From Pseudomonadaceae bacterium (GTDB lineage Bacteria > Pseudomonadota > Gammaproteobacteria > Pseudomonadales > Azotimanducaceae), in contig JANSXA010000011.1 of the NCBI GenBank assembly GCA_024743175.1, positions 1 to 64,000 of the forward strand: a DNA stretch of 64,000 bases. The letters are read 5' to 3'. This document shows positions 46,192-54,009 of the stretch, piece after piece. Made by a program: the position numbers and the translations under genes. The notes below the pieces were generated by a model. It had not been told where the DNA came from, did not search any database, and worked only from the letters and a program-made list of their open reading frames with translations. The stretch's first letter is position 1; the number at the start of each line of letters is the position of its first letter.

Positions 46192-47071
46192 ATTTGCATT
46201 GATACGTGAGGTGGTGCGCCATCTTGCGGATCGTGCTCAGGGACCCTGGGTTGCCGTTGGCCCCGGTGATGATGCAGCTGTTATGCGGCAAACCCAGGGT
46301 CATGACGCTGTCGCGTCAATTGACACGCTGATTGCAGACGTTCATTTCCCCGCCAGCGCGCCAGCTTTCTATATTGGTTATCGAGCGCTCATGGTCAGTC
46401 TGTCTGATCTTGCTGCAATGGCAGCACAGCCCCGTTATGTGCTGGTAGCGTTGACTCTACCGACGGCAGACGTCTCCTGGGTTGGTGAGCTGGCGCAAGG
46501 CATGGCGGCCGCCGCTCGAGATTGTGATACGTACATCTGCGGCGGTAATTTTGCTCGCGGTCAGCTGAGTATAACCGTTAGTGTTCATGGCGAGGTGCCG
46601 ACGGATAAAGCCGTTACCCGTGCCGGTGCGCGGGTTGGCGATCAGCTTTTTGTGAGCGGTCCTCTGGGCCTTGCCGCTGCCTGCGTTCGGCAGCAGAATT
46701 TTCAGTTGCGCGATCAGCTGAGCGCCTTGCAGAAGGCTTATTTCATGCCTCAGGCGCGCTTTGATCTCTTAGCCGTTTTGCGCGCAAACGCCCACGCTGC
46801 CATTGATATTTCCGATGGGCTGCTGGCCGATGCGGGTCATCTGGCGCAGGCATCTGAAGTTGCTCTGAACATTAACTCCGCGGATCTGCAACTTACCGAG
46901 GGTGTGACGTTGACAGACGCCTTAAAAGGCGGGGACGACTATCAATTGCTTGCAATCGCGGACAAACCTCTGGCCGGCATGGTCAGCATAGGACAGGTCA
47001 TCGAGGGCAGCGGCGTCAGTCTTGACGGCGTAGAGCAGCAGCCTGACGGTTATAATCATTTTGTCGCTTAG
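46184..47071 (+). CDS. thiL: Thiamine-monophosphate kinase
   Basis: ThiL phosphorylates thiamine monophosphate to the active diphosphate. The 295-residue protein has VGPGDDAAV (about 26, metal-binding aspartates), IDTLIADVHF (about 45), MVSLSDLAAMAAQPRY and AIDISDGLLADAGHLA (about 205-220). The order nusB-thiL-pgpA is widespread in proteobacteria. Confidence 0.95.
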   Translation: MDEFALIREVVRHLADRAQGPWVAVGPGDDAAVMRQTQGHDAVASIDTLIADVHFPASAPAFYIGYRALMVSLSDLAAMAAQPRYVLVALTLPTADVSWVGELAQGMAAAARDCDTYICGGNFARGQLSITVSVHGEVPTDKAVTRAGARVGDQLFVSGPLGLAAACVRQQNFQLRDQLSALQKAYFMPQARFDLLAVLRANAHAAIDISDGLLADAGHLAQASEVALNINSADLQLTEGVTLTDALKGGDDYQLLAIADKPLAGMVSIGQVIEGSGVSLDGVEQQPDGYNHFVA

Positions 47072-47564
47072 CGCGCGCAATTTGTGGCGACCGGAGGTGT
47101 TGTGGGCCAGTGGTCTGGGGCTCGGATTTCTGCGGCCAGCGCCGGGAACCTGGGGCTCTGCGGGTGCCGTTGTGGTCTGGTGGCTCTTCCTCTCGGATTT
47201 TAATCCACTGGTTCAACTGTTGATCTGCGCTGCGTATTTTATCAGTGGCTGGGTCTGCAGCACGCTTGTTACGCGCAATTTCGGTGTTGATGATGCTTCT
47301 GAAATCGTTGCTGACGAGGTCGCGGGCATGTGGCTCGCGCTGACCTTTTTGCCACCCCTATGGTGGCTTGTGTTACTTGCTTTTGCTTTATTTCGCCTGC
47401 TCGATATCCTCAAGCCCGGCCCAATTGGCTGGCTCGACCGCGAGGTGAAAGGTGGCCTGGGTGTTATGCTGGACGATCTGCTGGCTGGCGCAGTGGTTGG
47501 AATTGTGTTGTACGTCGCAGTTTTGAGCTTACAGACGATGGGCCTGGTCCCAGCCCTACTTTAG
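47061..47564 (+). CDS. pgpA: Phosphatidylglycerophosphatase A
   Basis: PgpA removes phosphate from phosphatidylglycerophosphate in the inner membrane to give phosphatidylglycerol. The 167-residue protein has GFLRPAPGTWGS at the start, VADEVAGMWLAL (about 77, catalytic acidic residues) and FRLLDILKPGPIGWLDREVKGGLGVMLDD (about 112-140), with about four membrane segments. The TTG start overlaps the thiL stop by 11 bases. Confidence 0.94.
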   Translation: MSLSARNLWRPEVLWASGLGLGFLRPAPGTWGSAGAVVVWWLFLSDFNPLVQLLICAAYFISGWVCSTLVTRNFGVDDASEIVADEVAGMWLALTFLPPLWWLVLLAFALFRLLDILKPGPIGWLDREVKGGLGVMLDDLLAGAVVGIVLYVAVLSLQTMGLVPALL

Positions 47565-47620
47565 CCAGTTACACTAGGGGCGGCTATGGATGCGCAGCAG
47601 CTAACGGTGTCACTTCGAAA

Positions 47621-48289
47621 ATGTTTTTACCTCGCCAGAAAATAAAAATCCTGACAGGCCTGATACTCAGCCTCGGGCTGGTATGCAGTGCCGCCCAGTT
47701 ACAAGCTGCCGCCCCGGTAGAAGTAGTGGCGCTGTTTAAAGATCGCGCTGTTGTGCGAACCGCCGATGAACAGCAGATGCTCAAAGTAGGCGAGACCTCA
47801 CCCGCAGGCGTGAAGCTGTTACAGGCAGATACTGCAGGCGCTCGTGTCAGCTACGGCGGTAAGGTCTACCAGCTTGATCTCTCTGCCCGGGTGGCCGGAA
47901 GCTTTGCCAAGCCCACCTCTGAATCTGTTCGCATCAGCCGGGATGCCGTTGGCCAGTACCGCATGCGCGGCGCGCTGAATGACCACATGGTCGATTTCCT
48001 GGTTGATACCGGCGCATCAGTGGTGGCGTTAAGCGAACGACAGGCGCAACAGATGGGTCTGGATTACAAAACCGGTCAACGCGGTACTGTGCAAACCGCT
48101 CAGGGTAATGCTAATGCGTATTTTCTGCTGTTAGAGCGGGTGACTCTGGGAGGTATCACCCGGCGGAAGGTCAGAGCCACGGTTATTGAAGGCATGTATC
48201 CAACAGATGTGTTGTTGGGCATGTCCTTTCTGAACTCTCTTAACCTGAACGATAACAATGGTGTGTTGACCCTGACGGCAAAGTTCTAG
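47621..48289 (+). CDS. Exported retropepsin-like aspartic protease (TIGR02281 type)
   Basis: I use ATG 47621, giving 222 residues; the frame is open further upstream inside pgpA, but that part is not coding in this frame. There is a signal peptide (hydrophobic 10-25, cleavage after LQAAA). The C-terminal domain has FLVDTGASVVALSE (about 125-138), the single DTGA aspartic protease motif, and VLLGMSFLNSL (about 201-211). It would act as a dimer in the periplasm or be membrane-tethered. The natural substrate of this clan AA family is unknown. A TACACT at 47570-47575 may be a -10 box. Confidence 0.85.
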   Translation: MFLPRQKIKILTGLILSLGLVCSAAQLQAAAPVEVVALFKDRAVVRTADEQQMLKVGETSPAGVKLLQADTAGARVSYGGKVYQLDLSARVAGSFAKPTSESVRISRDAVGQYRMRGALNDHMVDFLVDTGASVVALSERQAQQMGLDYKTGQRGTVQTAQGNANAYFLLLERVTLGGITRRKVRATVIEGMYPTDVLLGMSFLNSLNLNDNNGVLTLTAKF

Positions 48290-48313
48290 GGTCTGCTGCT
48301 TGTGTGCAGGTGC

Positions 48314-49195
48314 TCAGTGATCGCGGTTCACAACCTGCTGTGCAATCTGCTGTAATGTTTCGGTTTGCAAACGCGTTCTCTGCAACAGTGCCTGTGCCTC
48401 GCGGACTAAGGTGTGTGCCAGCTCCCGCGCCTGTTCAGTGCCCATCAATCTCGGGAACGTGTTCTTCTCCAAAGCTTCGTCTGAGCCTGCGGGTTTACCC
48501 AGTTGCTCGGTGCTCTGAGTGACATCCAGCACATCGTCCATGACCTGGAAGGCGAGGCCAATGCGATTGCCGAATTCACTGAGCAGAAGAAATTGTTCTT
48601 TGCTGACGGCATCCCCGGCGCAGTGGCAACCCAGTTGTACCGCAGCGCGAATCAGCGCCCCGGTTTTTGCGCCGTGTAATACCTGCAGTTCACCCAGACT
48701 CAAATGCCTGCCTTCAGCTTCAATATCCAGGCACTGTCCGCCGGCCATGCCCGCCCAACCGGCAGCTTCCGCCAGAGTTTCGATCATCATCAGTTTGATC
48801 TCAGCAGAATGCTCTGGTGCAGTGGCAATGGTTTTGAAAGCCAGAGAATGCAGACTGTCGCCAGCCAGAATGGCATTGGCCTCGCCATAAGCAATATGTG
48901 TGCTCGGCAATCCGTGGCGCACCTCGTCGTCGTCCATTGCCGGCAGGTCGTCGTGTATCAGCGAGTACGCATGAATGAACTCAATGGCACAGGCAATGGG
49001 CAGTGCCGACGTTGCATCTTTGCCAAACGCCTCACTGGTTGCGCAGACCAGCATGGGGCGTATGCGTTTGCCACCGCCCAGCACCGCGTGACGCATTGCA
49101 TCAGTCACCGCCTGAGCGATGTCAGAATGTCGCGGCAGATGTTTATCCAGCGAGCGGTTGATCTGCTCCTGCAGAATATCCAGATCAGTTGTCAT
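48314..49195 (-). CDS. ispA: Farnesyl diphosphate synthase (geranyltranstransferase)
   Basis: IspA makes farnesyl diphosphate from IPP and DMAPP/GPP, feeding quinone and undecaprenyl lipid synthesis. ATG 49195 ([14 protein letters not shown]) gives 294 residues. The two Asp-rich motifs are [13 protein letters not shown] (about 84-96) and [10 protein letters not shown] (about 223). [10 protein letters not shown] (about 46) binds IPP. The start overlaps the xseB stop by 11 bases. The usual downstream dxs is not present; the convergent protease gene comes next. Confidence 0.94.
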   Translation of the reverse strand: MTTDLDILQEQINRSLDKHLPRHSDIAQAVTDAMRHAVLGGGKRIRPMLVCATSEAFGKDATSALPIACAIEFIHAYSLIHDDLPAMDDDEVRHGLPSTHIAYGEANAILAGDSLHSLAFKTIATAPEHSAEIKLMMIETLAEAAGWAGMAGGQCLDIEAEGRHLSLGELQVLHGAKTGALIRAAVQLGCHCAGDAVSKEQFLLLSEFGNRIGLAFQVMDDVLDVTQSTEQLGKPAGSDEALEKNTFPRLMGTEQARELAHTLVREAQALLQRTRLQTETLQQIAQQVVNRDH

Positions 49196-49466
49196 CAATA
49201 TCGCCGAGATCAAAATCCTCCAGCGTATTGTCTGCAGTCAGCGTCTGCACTTTCAATTCGGCTTGCGCCAGGGCATTGGAACAATGACGGGTCAGGGCGA
49301 TGCCCCGTTCAAAGGCCTGCAGCGATTCGTCTAAACTCAAGCTGCCGCCCTCCATCTGTTCAACCAGGGTCTCCAGTTCTGCCAGTGCGGCCTCAAACTG
49401 GATGTCCTGTGTCAAATTATTGTCACCCTCGGGGGGATTGCTGTCACTTTTTTTGGTGTTTTTCAT
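49185..49466 (-). CDS. xseB: Exodeoxyribonuclease VII small subunit
   Basis: XseB with XseA degrades single-stranded DNA. I choose ATG 49466 because GAGGG lies just before it; the upstream frame to 49520 adds an unlikely tail. The 93-residue protein has a Lys/Asn/Ser-rich start and then the conserved [20 protein letters not shown] and [15 protein letters not shown] core (about 26-60), with an acidic C-terminus ([11 protein letters not shown]). It is first in the xseB-ispA operon. Confidence 0.93.
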   Translation of the reverse strand: MKNTKKSDSNPPEGDNNLTQDIQFEAALAELETLVEQMEGGSLSLDESLQAFERGIALTRHCSNALAQAELKVQTLTADNTLEDFDLGDIDDN

Positions 49467-49587
49467 GTCCCTCAAGGTAGCAAGCTGCGCAGGTGGAGAA
49501 AAGCTTTTTGCTTTGTACATTTCGTCAAGACATTCGCTGGATGTGTTCTAGACTTCTACATAAGGAATAAACCAAGGACTTCGTTAG

Positions 49588-50343
49588 ATGGATCTAGCGA
49601 CCCTCATCGGCTTACTCGGTGCATTTGGCATCGTGATATATGCAATGTTGTCTGGTGGCGATATCGGTATGTTTGTCAACGCACCGTCGCTCTTGATTGT
49701 ATTGGTGGGATCACTGTTTGTGGTGTTAATGAAGTTCAATCTGGGCCAGTTTCTCGGTGCCATAAAAGTGGCCATCAAGGCGTTCAGCTTCAAACTCACG
49801 CCACCGGAAGACCTTATTGAAGAAGTTGTGGCGCTGGCAGACGAAGCGCGTAAAGGCGGGCTGCTGTCGCTGGAAGGTAAAGAAGTCTCTAATCGCTTCC
49901 TCAATAAAGGTATTCAACTGCTGGTTGATGGCCACGATGCGGACGTGGTCCGCACGTTGTTGTGGAAAGACCTGAAGCAGACCGTTGAGCGGCACGAACG
50001 CGGTGCAAAAATTTTCTCCGCCATGGGTGACGTTGCCCCGGCCATGGGCATGATTGGTACCCTGATTGGTCTGGTGGCGATGCTTGCCAACATGGACGAC
50101 CCAAAGTCGATTGGTCCAGCCATGGCGATTGCGCTGCTCACCACCCTGTATGGCGCCATGTTTGCCAACATGATTGCGTTACCGGTGGCTGACAAACTGG
50201 AACTCCGGCGTACCGAAGAAGGTATGACAAAGGCGATGGTGATTGATGCATTGCTGGCCATTCAGGCCGGACAGAACCCGCGCATCATCGATTCCATGTT
50301 GAAAGCCTATCTGCCGGAAGGTAAACGTGCGGACGAAGACTAA
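49588..50343 (+). CDS. pomA: Flagellar stator protein MotA/PomA type
   Basis: This is a stator ring component that converts ion flow into flagellar torque. The 251-residue protein is close to Vibrio PomA throughout: MDLATLIGLLGAFG at the start, GGDIGMFV, MKFNLGQFLGAIK, LLVDGHDADVVR (about 110), DVAPAMGMIGTLIGLVAML (about 148-166) and LLTTLYGAMFANM. It has four membrane segments and a cytoplasmic loop between segments 2 and 3. The PomA likeness suggests sodium coupling, an inference that depends on PomB residues. Its Shine-Dalgarno sequence is CAAGGA. No other flagellar genes are in the window. Confidence 0.92.
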   Translation: MDLATLIGLLGAFGIVIYAMLSGGDIGMFVNAPSLLIVLVGSLFVVLMKFNLGQFLGAIKVAIKAFSFKLTPPEDLIEEVVALADEARKGGLLSLEGKEVSNRFLNKGIQLLVDGHDADVVRTLLWKDLKQTVERHERGAKIFSAMGDVAPAMGMIGTLIGLVAMLANMDDPKSIGPAMAIALLTTLYGAMFANMIALPVADKLELRRTEEGMTKAMVIDALLAIQAGQNPRIIDSMLKAYLPEGKRADED

Positions 50344-50367
50344 CGTCATCCGGCCCACCAGCTGACC

Positions 50368-51336
50368 ATGGAAGAAGTTGAAGAAAGTAAAGATGAAGGC
50401 GGTGGTGCCGGCTGGGTAATGACCTTTGCCGACCTGATGTCGCTGCTGATGTGTTTCTTTGTTCTGCTGCTGTCTTTTTCTGAAATGGACGTGCTCAAAT
50501 TCAAACGCCTGGCAGGTTCCATGAGCCAGGCTTTTGGTGTTCAGGCTCAGGTACGGGCAAACGACCCGCCGAAAGGTACCAGCATTATCGCCCAGGAGTT
50601 TTCTCCGGGTACACCGCGACCCACGCCACTTAATGAAATCTGGCAGAAAACCACCGATGAGTCGCGTAACTCCCTGGATGTGGCCTGCCAGGATATGGGT
50701 TCCAGCAACACGGGTGAATCCGGTGATGCGGAGCAGATGGTGGTGGTTGATAAGATTCAGGACCTGGTCGGCGAGACAGAACAGGAAGCCATTGATCTGG
50801 CAACAGCCTTGTCGAAAGAGATTGCCGCCGGCGTGCTGGAGATTGAAACGGCCGGTCGTCGAATCATTCTGCGCATCAAAGAACACGGCAGCTTTCCATC
50901 CGGGACTGCAGAATTGTCAGCCAACTTCAAGCCGGTGCTGAAGATCATCCGGCAACAGTTGCGCGACATGGACGGGCGCATCATTGTTGAAGGTCATACG
51001 GATGATGATCCCATCAACACCCCACGCTTTCGTTCCAACTGGGCGCTCTCCAGTGCCCGTGCAGTCAGTGTTGCGCATGGTTTGTTTGAAGACCCTGAGC
51101 TCGACCAGGAGCGTTTTACCATCACCGGATTTGCGGATACAAAGCCGCTGGTGAGTAACGCCAACGCAGCCGGTAAAGCGCGTAATCGCAGGGTAGAGGT
51201 GGTGATTCATCAAGGCCTGGGCGCCGATGTGAAGAACGATCTGGAGATCCTCAAAAACGAGTTCCCGGCAACCTATGAAAACGTACGCCAGGAACTCATT
51301 CAGCGCTTTGAGCTGAGCCCGGAAGAAATTTTCTAA
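50368..51336 (+). CDS. pomB: Flagellar stator protein MotB/PomB type
   Basis: This is the ion-binding plug and peptidoglycan anchor of the stator. The 322-residue protein has a short acidic Gly-rich N-terminus and one membrane helix with the ion-binding aspartate in WVMTFADLMSLLMCFFVLLLS (Asp about 22). A linker follows, then an OmpA/MotB peptidoglycan-binding domain (about 170-300, with VEGHTDDDPI at about 208 and the NRRVEVVIHQ end). It is 24 bases after the pomA-like gene. It ends 10 bases from the convergent selenoprotein gene. Confidence 0.92.
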   Translation: MEEVEESKDEGGGAGWVMTFADLMSLLMCFFVLLLSFSEMDVLKFKRLAGSMSQAFGVQAQVRANDPPKGTSIIAQEFSPGTPRPTPLNEIWQKTTDESRNSLDVACQDMGSSNTGESGDAEQMVVVDKIQDLVGETEQEAIDLATALSKEIAAGVLEIETAGRRIILRIKEHGSFPSGTAELSANFKPVLKIIRQQLRDMDGRIIVEGHTDDDPINTPRFRSNWALSSARAVSVAHGLFEDPELDQERFTITGFADTKPLVSNANAAGKARNRRVEVVIHQGLGADVKNDLEILKNEFPATYENVRQELIQRFELSPEEIF

Positions 51337-51346
51337 AACTTCCCGG

Positions 51347-51832
51347 TCAGGTCTTATTCTTTTTTGCCATTGAATCCAGGAACTTCAGTAACACCAGTGT
51401 TTCTGCGGGGTCCATGCGACCTACCGGGGAATTACTGTAGGTGGACGCCATGACTTTGCCATCGCCGCGCAGAATAAACTCGGAAGGCTGGATGTGGTCT
51501 CGTCGGGGTTCCCACCAGGCGCCAATTGTTTCCGTATCCTGCTGAGTCATACCAAATGCCACGGGAAAATTCAGATCGGCAGCCACTTCCAGGGTTTGCT
51601 CTTCTGTATCCACGGTGCCTGCAATGAGGGTTACGCCAAGGGATCTGTAATCGTCCAGTCTCGCTTCGAAGCCGGCTAACAGTCGGCGGCAGAAGGGTCA
51701 CCAGTGGCCGCGGTAGAATAGAACCACTGCATACGGGGTTTCGATCGCTGCTGGCAGGATCATCGTATCACCGCCGGCGATATTCAGGGTCAGCTCAGGA
51801 AACTGGCTGCCTGGGACTAGTTGTTCGCTCAT
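51347..51832 (-). CDS. Selenocysteine-containing peroxiredoxin-like (AhpC/TSA) protein, UxxC motif
   Basis: Read from ATG 51832, after a GGGGGGTG-type Shine-Dalgarno sequence, the frame is interrupted once, by UGA at 51700-51698 (codon 45), and then runs to a stop at 51347: 161 residues in all. Upstream of the UGA comes VVLFYRGHW and downstream PFCRRLLAGFE. In AhpC/TSA-like redoxin relatives the same place reads GHWCPxC, so the UGA stands exactly at the first redox cysteine and gives UPFC (Sec45, Cys48). The remaining part has a normal Prx-like fold pattern (SLGVTLIAGTVDTEE, FPVAFGMTQQDTETIGAWW, FILRGDGKV). A SECIS-like hairpin follows the UGA. The likely role is thiol peroxidase or disulfide oxidoreductase chemistry. 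A nonsense mutation is the alternative. The Sec machinery genes (selABCD) are not in the window. Confidence 0.82.
51664..51695 (-). promoter_or_regulatory. Candidate bacterial SECIS element downstream of the UGA
   Basis: In the mRNA, counted from the UGA, the lower stem CUUC (+3 to +6) pairs with GAAG (+31 to +34). After an internal loop, GCCG (+11 to +14) pairs with CGGC (+24 to +27); an A-C mismatch and one more C-G pair close the apical loop UGUUA. The loop has G at +18 and U at +19, within the 16-37 nt spacing described for bacterial SECIS elements and similar to the loop GU of E. coli fdhF. Confidence 0.65.
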
Positions 51833-52026
51833 TTCACCCCCCATTTGTGTCTGTCCATCCTAGCGCGAACGAAGAGGCAGTGTATGCTACAAACCCCCCC
51901 ATCTGGTCAGACAAGCGAAACTTCATGCGGAAGGGGAAAGCTTGATATGCTGCGCGCGGGTGGAAGTAGCCGGGCGCTAGATCTGGCACATCACCCAAGT
52001 AGAGTTGGATAAATAGAAGGTAAAAA

Positions 52027-54009
52027 ATGAATAAGTACGTAGTGCTTGCGTTTATGTTTGTCAATTTGTTGGGGACAAACACATATGCTGATCTGGTGGA
52101 CGACTGGTCCAAGAACCGCGAAGTGCTCAGCGCTAAGATATCACCCCAAGGTGAATACCTGGCGGTAATGAAAGAAGAAGATCAGAAGCGTGTTGTTGCT
52201 GTGTTTTCCTTCCCAGGCATGAAATTGCTGAACGTTGTGGACTTTCCCGGTCGCAGCGAAGTAGGTAACTACTGGTGGGTGAACGATGAACGTCTGATCT
52301 TCCAAATTAACGTGGACTGGGGGTTTCGCGAAAGTGATGTCTCTTACGGCGAATTATACGCCGTTAATGCAGATGGCAAACGCGGGAAGTATTTGTATGG
52401 GTTGCGCGGCAATCAACTGGGTGCAACTCAAAGCCGTACCAGCACTGTTACCACGGCGCGTGCATCAGCAAGGTTCACGCATCCGATGTGGGACAACTCC
52501 AGTAAAGTTCTGATTACGCTGGCTGACTGGACTCGTGGATTTAAAAACACGACGTCTACAGCGATGCTGGACGTGTATTCCGGTCGATTGACTGATCGGC
52601 AGATTACCCCTACTGCAAATGCGCAGGTTCTGCCGGACACAAAAGGCCAGCCGCGCTTCAGTTTTTACATTGACGATGACCAGAATACGGTTATACATCA
52701 GCGTGATCCAGAATCAGGTCAGTGGGAAATCTTTTCAAAAGCCGCTTTTGGTGAATCACAGATCAGCCCGCTTGAAGTGGCTGAAGATGGTCGAATCTTC
52801 GTGCTGAAGTCCGAGAATGAAGGCCCGGAAGGTGTTTATCTGATGGATTTGGAGACAAAAGAATTTGAGAAGGTCTATCAGCATGAATATGTAGATGCTG
52901 ACCGAGTTTATCGCGACTTCGCCGATCGGGTTTATGCTGTGCAGTCCATGCCTGCAAAAATTGAACAGTACATAATTGATCCGGAACATCCGAATGCCCA
53001 GCTCATCATGGCGCTGCAGGATGTTTTTCCCGGCGCAGCCACCTTCGTGACGAGCACAACGCACGATTTCAATTTGTCCGTCGTGGCCGTCATACAGGAT
53101 GTTCGTACACTGGAGTACTATCTATACAACAGGGGTACCGGCCAGCTGCAGCAACTGTTTGACGCCATGCCTTGGATTGACGACAGCCTCCTTTCACCTA
53201 TGAAACCTATTGAGGTGACCGCGCGTGATGGGCTGACGCTGCACGGCTATCTGACGATTCCAAAAGGCGCGGAACCCAAAAACCTGCCTCTTGTTGTAGT
53301 GCCTCATGGTGGTCCGCACGGGCCAAGAGATGAGTGGGGTTTCCAATGGTTTGAAGGCTTTATTCCCGCGGCAGGCTACGCGATGTTGCAGGTCAATTTC
53401 CGCGGGTCTGGCGGCTACGGGATGGAATTTGAAAACGCGGGTTACGGCGAATGGGCGGGTAAAATGCAGGATGATCTGACTGATTCGGTTCGTTGGGCCA
53501 TCGAGCAGGGTTACGCAGACCCGGACCGTATCTGCATATTCGGTTGGAGCTATGGCGGTTATGCCGCAGCCATGAGTATTTCGCGGGAACCGGATCTCTA
53601 CAAGTGCAGTATTGCCGGCGCTGGGGTCTACGATAACGAAGTGCAGTACGAGAGCTCAGATTTTGCAGAAGGTACGCGCTGGGGCAAAAAATATCTCAAC
53701 AAGGTAGTAGGCCCCAGCAAAGAGGAGCGTGCGGCAGCCTCACCGGCAACTTTTGCGGGCAAAATTAAAACTCCCCTGCTGCTGATACATGGGGAAGACG
53801 ATGTTCGTGTACCTGTGGAACAGGCTTACGTAATGCAGGACGCCATGAAGGCGGCCGGCAAGCCAGTGCCTGAGCTGATTGAGTTACCTAACGAAGGGCA
53901 CACGCCGCGCAAGGAAGAAAACAACCTGCGATGGCGTAGAGCCACTATAGACTTTATTGAAAAGCACATTGGTCCCGGGGTAAAACCCCGTGCGGTAGCT
54001 AGTCAGTAA
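52027..54009 (+). CDS. Exported S9 family (prolyl oligopeptidase-like) peptidase
   Basis: This 660-residue protein has a signal peptide (about 1-21, YADL), a beta-propeller-like N-terminal region (about 25-385) and a C-terminal alpha/beta-hydrolase peptidase domain. The catalytic triad is visible as Ser in GWSYGGYAA (about 508), Asp in GEDDVRVP (about 591) and His in NEGHTPR (about 623). VVPHGGPHGPRDEWGF (about 425) and NFRGSGGYG support the S9 assignment. It probably releases dipeptides or cleaves short peptides in the periplasm. AGAAGG precedes the ATG. Its end overlaps the convergent esterase by 11 bases. Confidence 0.9.
   Translation: MNKYVVLAFMFVNLLGTNTYADLVDDWSKNREVLSAKISPQGEYLAVMKEEDQKRVVAVFSFPGMKLLNVVDFPGRSEVGNYWWVNDERLIFQINVDWGFRESDVSYGELYAVNADGKRGKYLYGLRGNQLGATQSRTSTVTTARASARFTHPMWDNSSKVLITLADWTRGFKNTTSTAMLDVYSGRLTDRQITPTANAQVLPDTKGQPRFSFYIDDDQNTVIHQRDPESGQWEIFSKAAFGESQISPLEVAEDGRIFVLKSENEGPEGVYLMDLETKEFEKVYQHEYVDADRVYRDFADRVYAVQSMPAKIEQYIIDPEHPNAQLIMALQDVFPGAATFVTSTTHDFNLSVVAVIQDVRTLEYYLYNRGTGQLQQLFDAMPWIDDSLLSPMKPIEVTARDGLTLHGYLTIPKGAEPKNLPLVVVPHGGPHGPRDEWGFQWFEGFIPAAGYAMLQVNFRGSGGYGMEFENAGYGEWAGKMQDDLTDSVRWAIEQGYADPDRICIFGWSYGGYAAAMSISREPDLYKCSIAGAGVYDNEVQYESSDFAEGTRWGKKYLNKVVGPSKEERAAASPATFAGKIKTPLLLIHGEDDVRVPVEQAYVMQDAMKAAGKPVPELIELPNEGHTPRKEENNLRWRRATIDFIEKHIGPGVKPRAVASQ

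Noticed and set aside
47330-47620. 97-codon upstream extension of the retropepsin-like protein
   Set aside because: It lies within pgpA in another frame, and the signal peptide begins at ATG 47621.
48704-49480. 258-codon plus-strand frame opposite ispA and xseB
   Set aside because: It is a shadow of two conserved genes, with low-complexity composition and no recognisable motif.
51347-51613. The 3' part of the Prx-like gene as an independent 88-residue protein or a pseudogene
   Set aside because: The frame continues upstream without a frameshift to a good start, and the only interruption is UGA at the redox cysteine position with a SECIS-like structure behind it. A pseudogene remains possible but is less likely.
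51432-51701. A separate minus-strand open frame of 89 codons across the UGA region
   Set aside because: It is in a different frame from the conserved peroxiredoxin-like sequence and has no recognisable family features; it overlaps the selenoprotein frame.
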